The translations under genes and the position numbers were made by a program. A DNA stretch of 31,787 nt from Micavibrio aeruginosavorus (GTDB lineage Bacteria > Pseudomonadota > Alphaproteobacteria > Micavibrionales > Micavibrionaceae), in contig QFNK01000002.1 of the NCBI GenBank assembly GCA_003240795.1, forward strand, positions 1 to 31,787, given 5' to 3'. The notes below the pieces were generated by a model. That model saw only the letters and a list, made by a program, of their open reading frames with translations, ran no database searches and had not been told where the DNA came from. Shown in pieces: positions 8,633-15,577 of the stretch (position 1 is the first letter of the stretch; each line of letters begins with the position of its first letter).

Positions 8633-9004
8633 ATGAAAAAATTACTGGATTTGATTCCCGACCCTTGGAAATGGGCGGCGAGCGGCCTTGCCGCGCTTGT
8701 GATTGTCGGCGGCCTTATATGGCTTGTCCATGACTGGCGCGCCGGTACAGCCCGCATATCCGCCCTTGAGAAAGATTTGAAGGACGAGCGCGCCTTGCAC
8801 ATCACCTTGGAAGGCCAATACAAGGCGCAAATCGACGCGCTGGCGAATGAACGGCGCGCCGCAGATGAGCGCGCCATTGCCTTAGATCAACTGGAAAAGG
8901 GAGTAACCCAAGATGCAAAAGACAATGACCGACCTGCTGGCCCTGTTTTGCGGAATTATTTTGACCGCCTGCACCGCGCCCATGAAGGAAACACCGCGCC
9001 CTGA
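8633..9004 (+). CDS. Inner-membrane spanin, Rz-like
   Basis: The 123-residue protein has one N-terminal membrane segment (about residues 14-32, ASGLAALVIVGGLIWLV) followed by a long charged periplasmic coiled coil (about 38-95, rich in Glu, Lys, Arg and Ala). This is the Rz i-spanin layout. It pairs with the lipoprotein encoded inside its 3' end and in the neighbouring frame. Together they would bridge inner and outer membrane after peptidoglycan is cut and fuse them to complete lysis. AAGGA at 8621-8625 is the ribosome site. The family diverges fast, so the call rests on topology and the nested partner. Confidence 0.75.
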   Translation: MKKLLDLIPDPWKWAASGLAALVIVGGLIWLVHDWRAGTARISALEKDLKDERALHITLEGQYKAQIDALANERRAADERAIALDQLEKGVTQDAKDNDRPAGPVLRNYFDRLHRAHEGNTAP

Positions 9005-9194
9005 TTTGGTTATGCCGCCCCCGGCGCAAATCATGGTTTGCAAGCGTCCCGTTATCAACGCGCCGCCCCCGGATATGCCGGAAAGCTACGTTGCCATGCA
9101 GATCAATAACATTTATGACGCATGGGGCGATTGCTACGCCAAGATCAATGAAATCCGTCATTACTTTGAAACGGCAACCCGCGCCCCGCTGTAA
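8913..9194 (+). CDS. Outer-membrane spanin lipoprotein, Rz1-like
   Basis: The 93-residue protein starts at ATG 8913 after AAAAGGGAG, 92 bases before the end of the Rz gene and in another frame. It has a signal peptide ending in a lipobox LTAC with Cys20, then a Pro-rich stretch (APMKETPRPDLVMPPPAQ, later APPPDMP). A short lipoprotein rich in proline overlapping the i-spanin gene is the hallmark of Rz1 o-spanins. It is longer than lambda Rz1, with an extra C-terminal segment of about 35 residues containing two tyrosines and a cysteine. Confidence 0.78.
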   Translation: MQKTMTDLLALFCGIILTACTAPMKETPRPDLVMPPPAQIMVCKRPVINAPPPDMPESYVAMQINNIYDAWGDCYAKINEIRHYFETATRAPL

Positions 9195-9195
9195 C

Positions 9196-9528
9196 CTATG
9201 GCCTCTTGAATGGCGGTCTGTTCAACCGCGCTAAAGCCTTGCGCGCGGATTCGTTCCCGAACAATTCCGCCCCGCGGTAATAATCAACGGCGTTCACCAT
9301 GTCGCCCAGGCGCTCATAGGAAAGGCCCACGCCGTATAAATAAACCGCTTGTTCTTCGCTCCCCGGCGCGGGCTTACGCTGTATCATGGACATGAAATAA
9401 TCCGGCGCGGTTTCTGGGTCGGATTCCGCCCGTTCAATAACCGTTTTTTCAAGGGCGATCAGATCTCCGGCATAGGCGGGAAAGGCCAAAAACATAAGAA
9501 GTAAAAACCGGAGCATAATTTCCCTCAT
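9196..9528 (-). CDS. Small exported Sel1/TPR-like protein
   Basis: The 110-residue protein begins with a clear signal peptide (LRFLLLMFLAFPAYA, likely cut before Gly21-Asp22). The mature part is helical and holds one TPR/Sel1-like unit, YGVGLSYERLGDMVNAVDYYRGAELFGNESARKALARL. The start at 9528 overlaps the upstream XRE stop as ATGA; an internal ATG at 9516 preceded by GAGGGA is an alternative. It ends two bases from the end of the spanin gene, so the two run convergently. Its job is unknown; coupling to the XRE gene suggests joint expression, perhaps as a lysogeny-stage or host-side gene. Confidence 0.6.
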   Translation of the reverse strand: MREIMLRFLLLMFLAFPAYAGDLIALEKTVIERAESDPETAPDYFMSMIQRKPAPGSEEQAVYLYGVGLSYERLGDMVNAVDYYRGAELFGNESARKALARLNRPPFKRP

Positions 9529-9881
9529 GGCCCGACGACCGATTTTATAAGTTTGAAAAATTCTTTCTGCACTTCTTTCGGGGCCGCGTCGTAATACCGG
9601 ATAAGCCGGATATGCTCGATAGTAAAAGGCGCGATATCTTCATCCCTGTATTCCGGCAAGCCTTCAAAAAAGTACGCGGGTTTCAGCCTTAGAATCTTTG
9701 CGATTTGATAGATGCGCGAAGCGGAAAGCCGGTTGCTGCCGTTCTCATATTTCTGCACCTGTTGAAATGTCAGGCCGATAGCCACGGCCAAATCCTCTTG
9801 GCTCATCCCCCTGAAAATTCGCGCCTGCCGTACCTTCTGGCCGACATGCCTGTCTATCTTTTTCAAATGTTCTTTATTCAT
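9525..9881 (-). CDS. XRE family transcriptional regulator
   Basis: The 118-residue protein has an N-terminal lambda-repressor-like helix-turn-helix domain at about residues 12-70 (GQKVRQARIFRGMSQEDLA, then GLTFQQVQKYENGSNRL) and a short helical C-terminal part. The motif LTFQQVQKYENG is typical of alphaproteobacterial XRE proteins. Encoded opposite to the phage late genes, it may be a prophage regulator, but this subtype also occurs as a host gene, and the protein lacks the peptidase-type C-terminus of CI repressors. It is followed with four-base overlap by a small exported protein. Upstream lie a 9-bp hairpin and a separated inverted repeat that could be its operators. Confidence 0.85.
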   Translation of the reverse strand: MNKEHLKKIDRHVGQKVRQARIFRGMSQEDLAVAIGLTFQQVQKYENGSNRLSASRIYQIAKILRLKPAYFFEGLPEYRDEDIAPFTIEHIRLIRYYDAAPKEVQKEFFKLIKSVVGP

Positions 9882-10172
9882 CCCGGCCCACCAAAAACAC
9901 CAAAGCCACCATGCCTTTACAGGGACATGGTGGCCGGGCGTTGATTTGACCGTCTAAAAAACAGCCGCGGCGACCTTTAAGCCGAAGCTCTGGACATACG
10001 TCACCGCCGCCCGGCCATAAGACCGAGTGGCGGCAAGTATCGTTTGCCATACGTTTTAGACGCGCCAATCACAGCGCGGCCTTACCCCTTTTAGGCAAAG
10101 CGGCATTATCATAACTTATTTTTCGGGAAAAAAGGACGCAAATTATCGCCTTGAAGCCGTTTTATCAGGCGT
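9882..10172. other. Non-coding stretch upstream of the XRE gene, possible prophage edge
   Basis: No gene is supported here. It lies between the XRE start and the end of the leftward detoxification operon. It holds a perfect 9-bp-stem hairpin at 9905-9934 and an inverted pair CGTCTAAAA (9951-9959) and TTTTAGACG (10054-10062). Around 10110-10140 the sequence becomes A+T-rich. The phage-like genes end to the left and chromosomal-type genes begin to the right, so an attachment site could lie here, but I see no repeat that proves it. Confidence 0.4.
9905..9934. promoter_or_regulatory. Perfect hairpin upstream of the XRE gene
   Basis: GCCACCATG and CATGGTGGC form a 9-bp perfect stem around a 12-base loop that can itself pair three bases (CCT with AGG). 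It begins 24 bases upstream of the XRE start codon. No T run follows on either strand, which argues against a terminator and leaves an operator or a 5'-leader structure as possibilities. Confidence 0.45.
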
Positions 10173-10466
10173 TTAGTGGCCCGGCGTTTCAAATTCGAGG
10201 ATGGATTGCGTAATGCCGTAACGGTTGTCCAGCATGGCTTTCAGGCTGGCCTTGATTTCTTCCATATGGCGCAAATCCTCGATCACGATACAGGCGACCA
10301 AGGCCGGTTTTCCGCGCAACGATAAAACCGATAAATCCTTGATAGCCGTTACGCCGGAGAAATTCCTCATATCATGCCGGATAGAATCAAAGCCAAATCT
10401 GGACGTGATTTTTTCTGCGACCCGAAGCGTGAAAGATAGAAGAAGGGACTTAATCGTTTTTTTCAT
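10173..10466 (-). CDS. Free-standing CDF-transporter C-terminal-like domain
   Basis: The 97-residue protein has no membrane segment. After a basic start, residues 30-95 follow the pattern of the cytoplasmic dimerisation domain of cation diffusion facilitators: FSGVTAIKDLSVLSLRGKPALVACIVIED, then a helix and ILEFE. In zinc transporters the first strand reads DLHVWSL and the next carries a histidine; here these are Ser, Leu and Ala/Cys, so metal-binding residues appear lost. The full transporter is not present in the window. It may be a sensor or partner subunit. It overlaps the preceding gene by 17 bases and is last in the leftward operon. Confidence 0.5.
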   Translation of the reverse strand: MKKTIKSLLLSFTLRVAEKITSRFGFDSIRHDMRNFSGVTAIKDLSVLSLRGKPALVACIVIEDLRHMEEIKASLKAMLDNRYGITQSILEFETPGH

Positions 10467-10890
10467 TTTTCGTTACTTCACCTCGGCTAGAAGATTCTTT
10501 TTCAAAAAAATCGTATAAAGTCCCGATCCCAAGGCCAAAGCCTATCCCTGTAAAAACACTTAGAAAAAACAAGTGGGGATGAACAATGATAGGAAGAAGT
10601 CCAAGGATTGCGCCGGTAATGAGTCCGGTTTTGGTGGCTGTCGATTTAACAGATACGCCTTTTTCTTCACACCTACGGATGCGCCATCCAACTGCCAGCA
10701 GGCAAACAGGATATCCAAAAGTCAGCGCGGTGCCGCTGAATCCGGCAGAGAGAATTGCCTGATCTTTATTCCCAAAAATATAAAACAGGCCAGCATAAAT
10801 GATCGTAACGACTAGCCAGCCTAACAGCGGCCCGAAAATTACCGTCAACAAAAGATGTTTTGTGCTTATTCTGTAGCTATCTGCGCCCAT
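10450..10890 (-). CDS. Four-helix membrane protein of unknown function
   Basis: The 146-residue protein shows four hydrophobic stretches (about residues 11-37, 43-66, 84-102 and 104-127) and charged ends, with a basic loop RIRRCEEKG and an acidic Ser/Glu-rich tail. I do not recognise a family. It starts three bases after the DUF2218 stop and overlaps the last gene of the operon. The tight packing suggests co-expression with the detoxification genes. Confidence 0.55.
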   Translation of the reverse strand: MGADSYRISTKHLLLTVIFGPLLGWLVVTIIYAGLFYIFGNKDQAILSAGFSGTALTFGYPVCLLAVGWRIRRCEEKGVSVKSTATKTGLITGAILGLLPIIVHPHLFFLSVFTGIGFGLGIGTLYDFFEKESSSRGEVTKNEKND

Positions 10891-10893
10891 AAC

Positions 10894-11181
10894 TTACCGG
10901 CCTGTCCATTCAAAATTAAGCTGCTCCTTATGAGCAAAACGCACCAGATGATCGGCAACGACTTTTTCCAATTCCGGCAGCCGCGTTCCTTTTTCATCAA
11001 GAATGGTGATCTCCAACAAATCCTCCGTTGCCGCCAATTCAACCGTCTGACCGTCGCCAAAATCAATCGTGCCTCTATGCTCGTTGAAAATGATTGTGAA
11101 GCGGTGGCCCCAATGTTTGCAAAGCTGCTGTAAATACCGACTGGCATTTTTTGTGACGACGGTGGCGATTGAACTTCTCAT
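10894..11181 (-). CDS. DUF2218 family protein
   Basis: This 95-residue protein matches the DUF2218 pattern throughout: ASRYLQQLCKHWGHRF at residues 13-28, then a beta strand with TIDFGDGQTVEL and a C-terminal VVADHLVRFAHKEQLNFEW. Family members are small alpha/beta proteins, sometimes linked to siderophore or iron-related genes; the biochemical role is unsettled. The frame is open 12 codons further up, but the Met at 11181 has GGAAAGGAAC just before it and sits one base after the hydrolase stop, so I chose it. Confidence 0.8.
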   Translation of the reverse strand: MRSSIATVVTKNASRYLQQLCKHWGHRFTIIFNEHRGTIDFGDGQTVELAATEDLLEITILDEKGTRLPELEKVVADHLVRFAHKEQLNFEWTGR

Positions 11182-11182
11182 T

Positions 11183-11974
11183 TCAATGTTCCTTTCCAAT
11201 CCATTCATGCAAGGCATCGGCCCCGCTGCGCCAATGCGTATCCATCATTACCGAATGCGATAGATGCGGGATAATCGCGGCGCGTGTGCCGTAGTAAGCG
11301 GCGGTGCGCCAAACTTCGTCCACGGGTATCAGCTTGTCGTCCTGCCCGCCTAATACAAACATGGGTGGGGCCGACCACGGCAGCGGCGCGAAGGGACGCA
11401 TTCCTTGTAACTCCATGCCAACCACAGGCGACTCTCCTTGGGTCTGCGCCATGAATTGCTGGTATTCATCCGCGGTTACAGCGTCGGAAAACAAGCTGCG
11501 GCGCATAATGTCCGTATCGGCGGCCTGCGGCCCGATAGTGTTCAGCTTTATCAATTCCCGGTACAAATCGGGCGCGGTAAAGGCCATGCGCCACGCGGAA
11601 GGGGCCAGCCCCCAAGGTGGAACCGACGCAAGCAGCGCGGCAGCTTTTGCTTTTCCGCCGGTGCGTATCCAGTCTTGCACCACAGCGCCTCCAAGGGAAT
11701 GACCGATCACAATCAACGGCCCCTCTATCTGTTCCGCGATTGTATGCAAGTCGGCGGTATAATCGGCCAGTTTCCAGCAGTTGATACCTTCGTGGCCTTC
11801 GCTCCCGGCATGGCCGCGCAAACTTAGCGCATAGCAATCAAAACCGGCCTCGCTGAAATAAGGGAAAAAATGTTGCTCCCATATCCACGCGCCGACGCAT
11901 ATACCATGCACGAATAACAGCTTTTCCGGTTTCGCCGCGCCTTTCGCTTTCTTAAAACGCAATTCAAGATTCAT
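11183..11974 (-). CDS. Alpha/beta hydrolase
   Basis: This 263-residue protein has the alpha/beta hydrolase layout: oxyanion-hole strand LLFVHGICVGAW (HG at 23-24), the nucleophile elbow GHSLGG with Ser93, an acid in GGQDDKLIP and a C-terminal His in LSHSVMMD. It lacks a signal peptide and is probably cytoplasmic. Substrate cannot be told from sequence. It overlaps the DUF423 gene by four bases, so it is translated as part of the leftward operon. Its Asp and His positions are intact, so it should be an active esterase- or lactonase-like enzyme. Confidence 0.85.
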   Translation of the reverse strand: MNLELRFKKAKGAAKPEKLLFVHGICVGAWIWEQHFFPYFSEAGFDCYALSLRGHAGSEGHEGINCWKLADYTADLHTIAEQIEGPLIVIGHSLGGAVVQDWIRTGGKAKAAALLASVPPWGLAPSAWRMAFTAPDLYRELIKLNTIGPQAADTDIMRRSLFSDAVTADEYQQFMAQTQGESPVVGMELQGMRPFAPLPWSAPPMFVLGGQDDKLIPVDEVWRTAAYYGTRAAIIPHLSHSVMMDTHWRSGADALHEWIGKEH

Positions 11975-12354
11975 AGTGTCCTCGATGAGGTAAGAGCCGA
12001 GCGTACCGAGGCCAGAATGAGGCTAAACCAGCCGAGCAAAAGAATGGTGCCGCCTATCGGGGCCAGCTTGGTAAAGCCGCTAAGACCTACGCCATAGGTC
12101 AAGGTTAAAGACCCGCTGAAAAACACCACGCCGCAAACGAGCAGACCTTTTACAAGGATTTCCGGCAAGCCTTTATTGCTCCAGCCAAGCAACACGGCGG
12201 CATGAATCAGGGCATATAAGGCGGCGGTGGAAACGCGGGCGGCGGCGTGGGCGTCGGGGATGGCATGGGCGGCAATCGCGCTGGCCGCAATGCCGTACAA
12301 TCCGAGCAATCCGGCCAAGGCTGCAAAGATATGATAGGCGCGCGGCGTCTTCAT
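11971..12354 (-). CDS. DUF423 membrane protein
   Basis: The 127-residue protein has four membrane segments and the family hallmarks: an N-terminal GLYGIAASAIAAHAIPD, then ALYALIHAAVLLGW in the second helix, a GSLTLTYGVGL strand and a final PIGGTILLLGWFSLI. DUF423 proteins (E. coli YgdD-type) are inner-membrane proteins of unknown role. Length is normal for the family. It overlaps both neighbours by four bases, which ties it to NDH-2 and the hydrolase. Confidence 0.85.
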   Translation of the reverse strand: MKTPRAYHIFAALAGLLGLYGIAASAIAAHAIPDAHAAARVSTAALYALIHAAVLLGWSNKGLPEILVKGLLVCGVVFFSGSLTLTYGVGLSGFTKLAPIGGTILLLGWFSLILASVRSALTSSRTL

Positions 12355-13619
12355 AATTCGCCTCCGCCGCGGTCTGAAACCGTAATCAAGCGAACGCCGC
12401 GCTCATGCGTGAAATAAGACCAAAGCCAATCACATGCCACCACAAAGCGATTGCGAAAGCCCACCAACGGCATCAGGTGGATGGCTCCCCATAAACACCA
12501 TGCCAGAAAACCCGTGCAGGAAAACTTGCCAAAATCGGCAATCGCCATGCCCCGGCCAATGGTCGCCATTGTGCCGTAATTTTTATAGACAAACGGCCCC
12601 GCAGATTGTTCGCCGCGCAGCCGCGCCAAAATCTGCCAGGCGGCATAGCTGCCTTGCTGCATGGCGGCGGGGGCAAGGCCGGGGACGGCGCTGCCGTCCG
12701 CGTTCTGGATGGAGGCCGTATCGCCGATCACAAAAATATCCGGGTGGTTTTCAAGGGTAAGATCGGGCTTTACAGCAACGCGGCCCGCACGGTCGCCCTC
12801 AACCTGTAACCATTGTGCCGCGGGCGAAGCCTTGACGCCAGCCGCCCAAATGATCGTGCGCGCCGCTATCCATTCCTCACCCAATTTCACACCTTGCGCC
12901 GTACAGTCCTGAATGGCCTGTCCCGTTTTGACCTCCACGCCCAGTCCGGTTAAATCTTTCACGGTGCGGGTTGATAGGGAGGGCGGAAAGGCTTTTAAGA
13001 TACGGTCGCCGCCTTCCGCCAGAATGATACGCGCCTGCGCGGGATCGATACGGCGGAAATCGCCTTTCAAGGTATGCCGGGCAAGCTCGGCAATCGCCCC
13101 GGCCATTTCAACGCCGGTCGGCCCGCCGCCGACAATAACAAATGTCAGCAAGGCTTTTTGTTCGGCTTCATCAAGGCTGGCTTCCGCTTTTTCAAAGGCG
13201 GATAAAATACGCTGGCGCAAAAGCGTTGCGTCCTCGATGGATTTCAGGCCGGGCGCGCACTGGCTCCATTGATCTTTCCCGAAATAGGTATGGGTCGCGC
13301 CGGTGGCAATGATAAGGTAATCATACGCCAGTTCCCCTTTTTCCCCGAAAATGCGCTGGCGTTCCTTGTCGATGCCGGTCACTTCCCCCAAGACCACGGT
13401 GCAATTTTCCTGCTTTCGCATGATAGCGCGGATAGGCTGCGCGATTTGCGCCGGGGAAAGGGCCGCCGTTGCGACCTGATAAAGAAGCGGCTGGAAAACA
13501 TGGTGATTGCGGCGGTCTATCAGGAAGATTTCGGCGTCGGCTTTCCGCAGGGCGCGCGCCGCTGCAAGTCCGGCAAATCCGGCTCCGATAATAACAACGC
13601 GCTTTTTTTGTTCGCTCAT
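12351..13619 (-). CDS. ndh: Type II NADH dehydrogenase (NDH-2)
   Basis: The 422-residue flavoprotein oxidises NADH and reduces quinone at the inner membrane without pumping protons. Two Rossmann motifs are visible: VVIIGAGFAGLAAARAL at residues 8-24 for FAD and VIVGGGPTGVEMAGAI around residue 163 for NAD(H). The family block YQVATAALSPAQIAQPIR is present near residues 47-64, and PGLAPAAMQQGSYAAW near 312. The C-terminal region (GFLAWCLWGAIHLMPLVGF) matches the membrane-anchoring part of NDH-2. Length is typical. It lies eight bases after the DoxX-like gene in an operon with a quinone reductase, consistent with a role in redox balance under quinone stress. Confidence 0.88.
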   Translation of the reverse strand: MSEQKKRVVIIGAGFAGLAAARALRKADAEIFLIDRRNHHVFQPLLYQVATAALSPAQIAQPIRAIMRKQENCTVVLGEVTGIDKERQRIFGEKGELAYDYLIIATGATHTYFGKDQWSQCAPGLKSIEDATLLRQRILSAFEKAEASLDEAEQKALLTFVIVGGGPTGVEMAGAIAELARHTLKGDFRRIDPAQARIILAEGGDRILKAFPPSLSTRTVKDLTGLGVEVKTGQAIQDCTAQGVKLGEEWIAARTIIWAAGVKASPAAQWLQVEGDRAGRVAVKPDLTLENHPDIFVIGDTASIQNADGSAVPGLAPAAMQQGSYAAWQILARLRGEQSAGPFVYKNYGTMATIGRGMAIADFGKFSCTGFLAWCLWGAIHLMPLVGFRNRFVVACDWLWSYFTHERGVRLITVSDRGGGEL

Positions 13620-13627
13620 GCCATTCC

Positions 13628-13975
13628 CTATAAATCCTTAAAGAGCATCCATCCGTTGAGAAGGGAAAGGATAAAAACCATTGCTGGGGCAATGCCGTGT
13701 GCATATTCGCGGTGGATAACCAGTGTCCCAAGGGCGGCGGCCATGACAGCCGCGCCCAGCCCGCAGCCCCATAGCTTTGTTTCGGGAAAGATCAATAACG
13801 CAGCCGCGGCGATTTCAAGAATGGCCGTTACATAGTGAAACCAGCTCGGATATCCCCACCGTGCATATTCTTTTCTAATAGGCTTGGGCGCAATCCAGTT
13901 TACAATCCCGCCTATGATAAAGAATGCCGCTAAAATCCATGTAAGGATATTTCCGATTTCCAAGCCTTCTATCAT
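13628..13975 (-). CDS. DoxX-like family membrane protein
   Basis: The 115-residue protein has four predicted membrane helices and the DoxX-like pattern: ILAAFFIIGGIVNWIAP in the first helix, RWGYPSWFHYVTAILEIAAAALLI in the second, then LWGCGLGAAVMAAALGTLVIHRE. Proteins of this group accompany redox and detoxification genes, but their activity is not established. It overlaps the reductase gene by four bases and precedes NDH-2. Confidence 0.82.
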   Translation of the reverse strand: MIEGLEIGNILTWILAAFFIIGGIVNWIAPKPIRKEYARWGYPSWFHYVTAILEIAAAALLIFPETKLWGCGLGAAVMAAALGTLVIHREYAHGIAPAMVFILSLLNGWMLFKDL

Positions 13976-14844
13976 TGTTGATTTATCCTTTGCAGAGCAT
14001 CGGTAACGGCTTGTTTCAGCGGCGTTGTCGGTCTGCCGATCAATGTTGAAAGGGTGCGGTTTTCATCAAGCAATAGTCCCTCAGCAACGCCGTACACTTC
14101 CGGCAATACAATCATGCTGGCCCATATTTCAGGAATACCCGCCTTGCTTAACGCGCTTAAATGCTCTTTTTCGGTTACGCCTTCATAACGCAAACTCGCA
14201 CCGGTCTGCGCGGAAACCTCTGTCAATATATCGCGCACGGCATGGGCGAGATCGCCCGCCAATTCATATGTCTTGCCCGCATGACCTTCACCGGCAATCA
14301 CCGCTGCTGCAGCATCGGCATAATCGAGGCGCGTGGCCAGAGAGATTTTCCCCTCTTGGGAACTGCTGTAAAGAACACCGGCCTGCAAGACGCCGCCAAG
14401 GAAGGCCGTATAATTTTCAGTGTACCAGCCGTTTCGCAAAAGGACGTAGGGAATCCCCGATTCCTTGAGTGCTTTTTCGGTGGCCTTATGGTCTTCCGCA
14501 AAGGGTAGTATCCAACGCTCGGCATGGAGCAGGCTTGTATAGGCCAGCAATTGAACCCCGGCGCGTTTTGCTGCCGCAATTACCGCTTCATGTTGTTTGG
14601 CCCGCAATCCTGGCGCGGACAGGTCGTTGGAGGAAATCAGCAACAGGCGGTCTATACCGGCAAGCGCGGAATCTAATGTATCGGGCTGGTTATAGTCGGC
14701 CACTCGCGTTGTTACGCCAAGATCGGCGGCTTTCGTGGGGTCGCGCACCAAGGCGACGATTTGATCGCCTAGACCTTTATTTTTCAGTTGCTCGATAACA
14801 AGCCGCCCTAACTGCCCGGTTGCGCCGGTAATACCTATTGTCAT
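13972..14844 (-). CDS. qorB: NmrA-like NAD(P)H:quinone oxidoreductase, QorB-type
   Basis: The 290-residue protein closely follows E. coli QorB (YtfG) as I recall it: ITGATGQLGRLVIEQL at the N-terminus for NAD(P)H binding, LLLISSNDL, AYTSLLHAE, and the stretch VLLRNGWYTENY at about residue 135-147, with YELAGD and TLSTLIGRPTTPL later. QorB reduces quinones with NADPH. It is the first gene of the leftward eight-gene operon and lies 114 bases from the divergent TetR gene. The -10 box of its promoter lies within the palindrome, so TetR-type repression is likely. Length matches the family. Confidence 0.85.
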   Translation of the reverse strand: MTIGITGATGQLGRLVIEQLKNKGLGDQIVALVRDPTKAADLGVTTRVADYNQPDTLDSALAGIDRLLLISSNDLSAPGLRAKQHEAVIAAAKRAGVQLLAYTSLLHAERWILPFAEDHKATEKALKESGIPYVLLRNGWYTENYTAFLGGVLQAGVLYSSSQEGKISLATRLDYADAAAAVIAGEGHAGKTYELAGDLAHAVRDILTEVSAQTGASLRYEGVTEKEHLSALSKAGIPEIWASMIVLPEVYGVAEGLLLDENRTLSTLIGRPTTPLKQAVTDALQRINQQ

Positions 14845-14866
14845 TTGTTTTTCCTTTCTCCACCCC

Positions 14867-14895
14867 TTGACTCAAAAAGGTTGTTTTATTATTTT
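14867..14895 (+). promoter_or_regulatory. Sigma-70-type promoter for the TetR/efflux operon
   Basis: TTGACT at 14867-14872 and TATTTT at 14890-14895 with a 17-base spacer. Transcription would start near 14902, right at the edge of the palindrome, giving a leader of about 57 bases before the TetR start at 14959. Confidence 0.6.
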
Positions 14896-14902
14896 GCTTA
14901 AA

Positions 14903-14922
14903 ATTGAACAATATTGTTCAAT
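14903..14922. promoter_or_regulatory. Perfect 20-bp palindromic operator, likely for the TetR protein
   Basis: ATTGAACAATATTGTTCAAT is its own reverse complement, and with one mismatched position the symmetry extends to 26 bp. It overlaps the leftward -10 box and begins at about the expected start site of the rightward promoter. The frame of the TetR gene is open into this palindrome through a TTG, but that start is unlikely, as the better start is at 14959. Confidence 0.8.
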
Positions 14923-14936
14923 CTTGCTTTAGTCAA
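14908..14936 (-). promoter_or_regulatory. Sigma-70-type promoter for the leftward operon
   Basis: On the minus strand TTGACT (complement of 14931-14936) is followed after 17 bases by TATTGT (complement of 14908-14913). The -10 box lies inside the 20-bp palindrome at 14903-14922, so bound repressor would block it. Confidence 0.6.
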
Positions 14937-14958
14937 TACAGAAGGAAAGAGTTTGATA

Positions 14959-15546
14959 ATGGCAACCCCGGAACGGCATAAGACCCCGGAACAAAACAAG
15001 GACTGCGACGCCCTTTTGGATGCGCTGGCGCTGGCAATGGTGAAGAAGCCCAAGGCTTCCTTGGGTGAGTTGGCCAAAGCGGTCGGAATCTCGCGCGGGA
15101 CGCTCTACAATTTTTGCCGTACCCGCGATGAATTGCTCGACCGTCTATTTAGTTACGGCATTCGGATTATCAGCGAGGATATAGAAGCGGCGAAAATGGA
15201 CACCACGCCGCCGCTGGAAGCCTTGCGGAATATGACTCTTGAAAGTTTCAAGCATTGGGAAATTACCTTGTTTATGACCCGCTATTGGAAGCCGGAGCAT
15301 GAATGCCCGCCACCCGATCTTGATTGGGATGCAAAAATGGATGCGCTTTTTTTGCGTGGGCAACGGGAGGGAGTCTTCCGTATCGACATTCCAGCGGCGG
15401 CCCTGAGTGAAATCTGGGTGGGTTTGTTTGTCGGGCTGGTTGATGCGGAATACCGGGACCGGATTGCGCGCTCCGGGATAGCGGATTTGATGGAACGCGC
15501 CTTTTTACAAGGTATGGCTCCAGTTAAAGAGAAAGTTTTTGCATGA
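14959..15546 (+). CDS. TetR family transcriptional regulator
   Basis: The 195-residue protein has a TetR helix-turn-helix at about residues 37-62 (ASLGELAKAVGISRGTLYNF followed by CRTRDELLDRLF) and an all-helical ligand and dimer domain with Trp-rich segments (HWEITLFMTRYWKPEHE; EIWVGLFVGLVDAEYRD). The ATG at 14959 has GAAGGAAAGAG before it and starts the conserved part, so I prefer it to the TTG at 14914 inside the palindrome. It is first in the rightward operon and reads divergently from qorB, so it very probably represses both arms and its own gene, with release by a substrate of the pump or the reductase. Confidence 0.85.
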   Translation: MATPERHKTPEQNKDCDALLDALALAMVKKPKASLGELAKAVGISRGTLYNFCRTRDELLDRLFSYGIRIISEDIEAAKMDTTPPLEALRNMTLESFKHWEITLFMTRYWKPEHECPPPDLDWDAKMDALFLRGQREGVFRIDIPAAALSEIWVGLFVGLVDAEYRDRIARSGIADLMERAFLQGMAPVKEKVFA

Positions 15547-15577
15547 ATCTTTTATTTAATAGCGAAGGAAACCACTC

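Noticed and set aside
9525..9881. Full-length CI-type phage repressor
   Set aside because: The protein has only the XRE domain and a short helical tail; no peptidase domain is present, so I call it only an XRE regulator.
14914..14958. TTG start of the TetR gene at 14914
   Set aside because: It lies inside the palindrome and has no ribosome site, while ATG 14959 has a good one and begins the conserved part.
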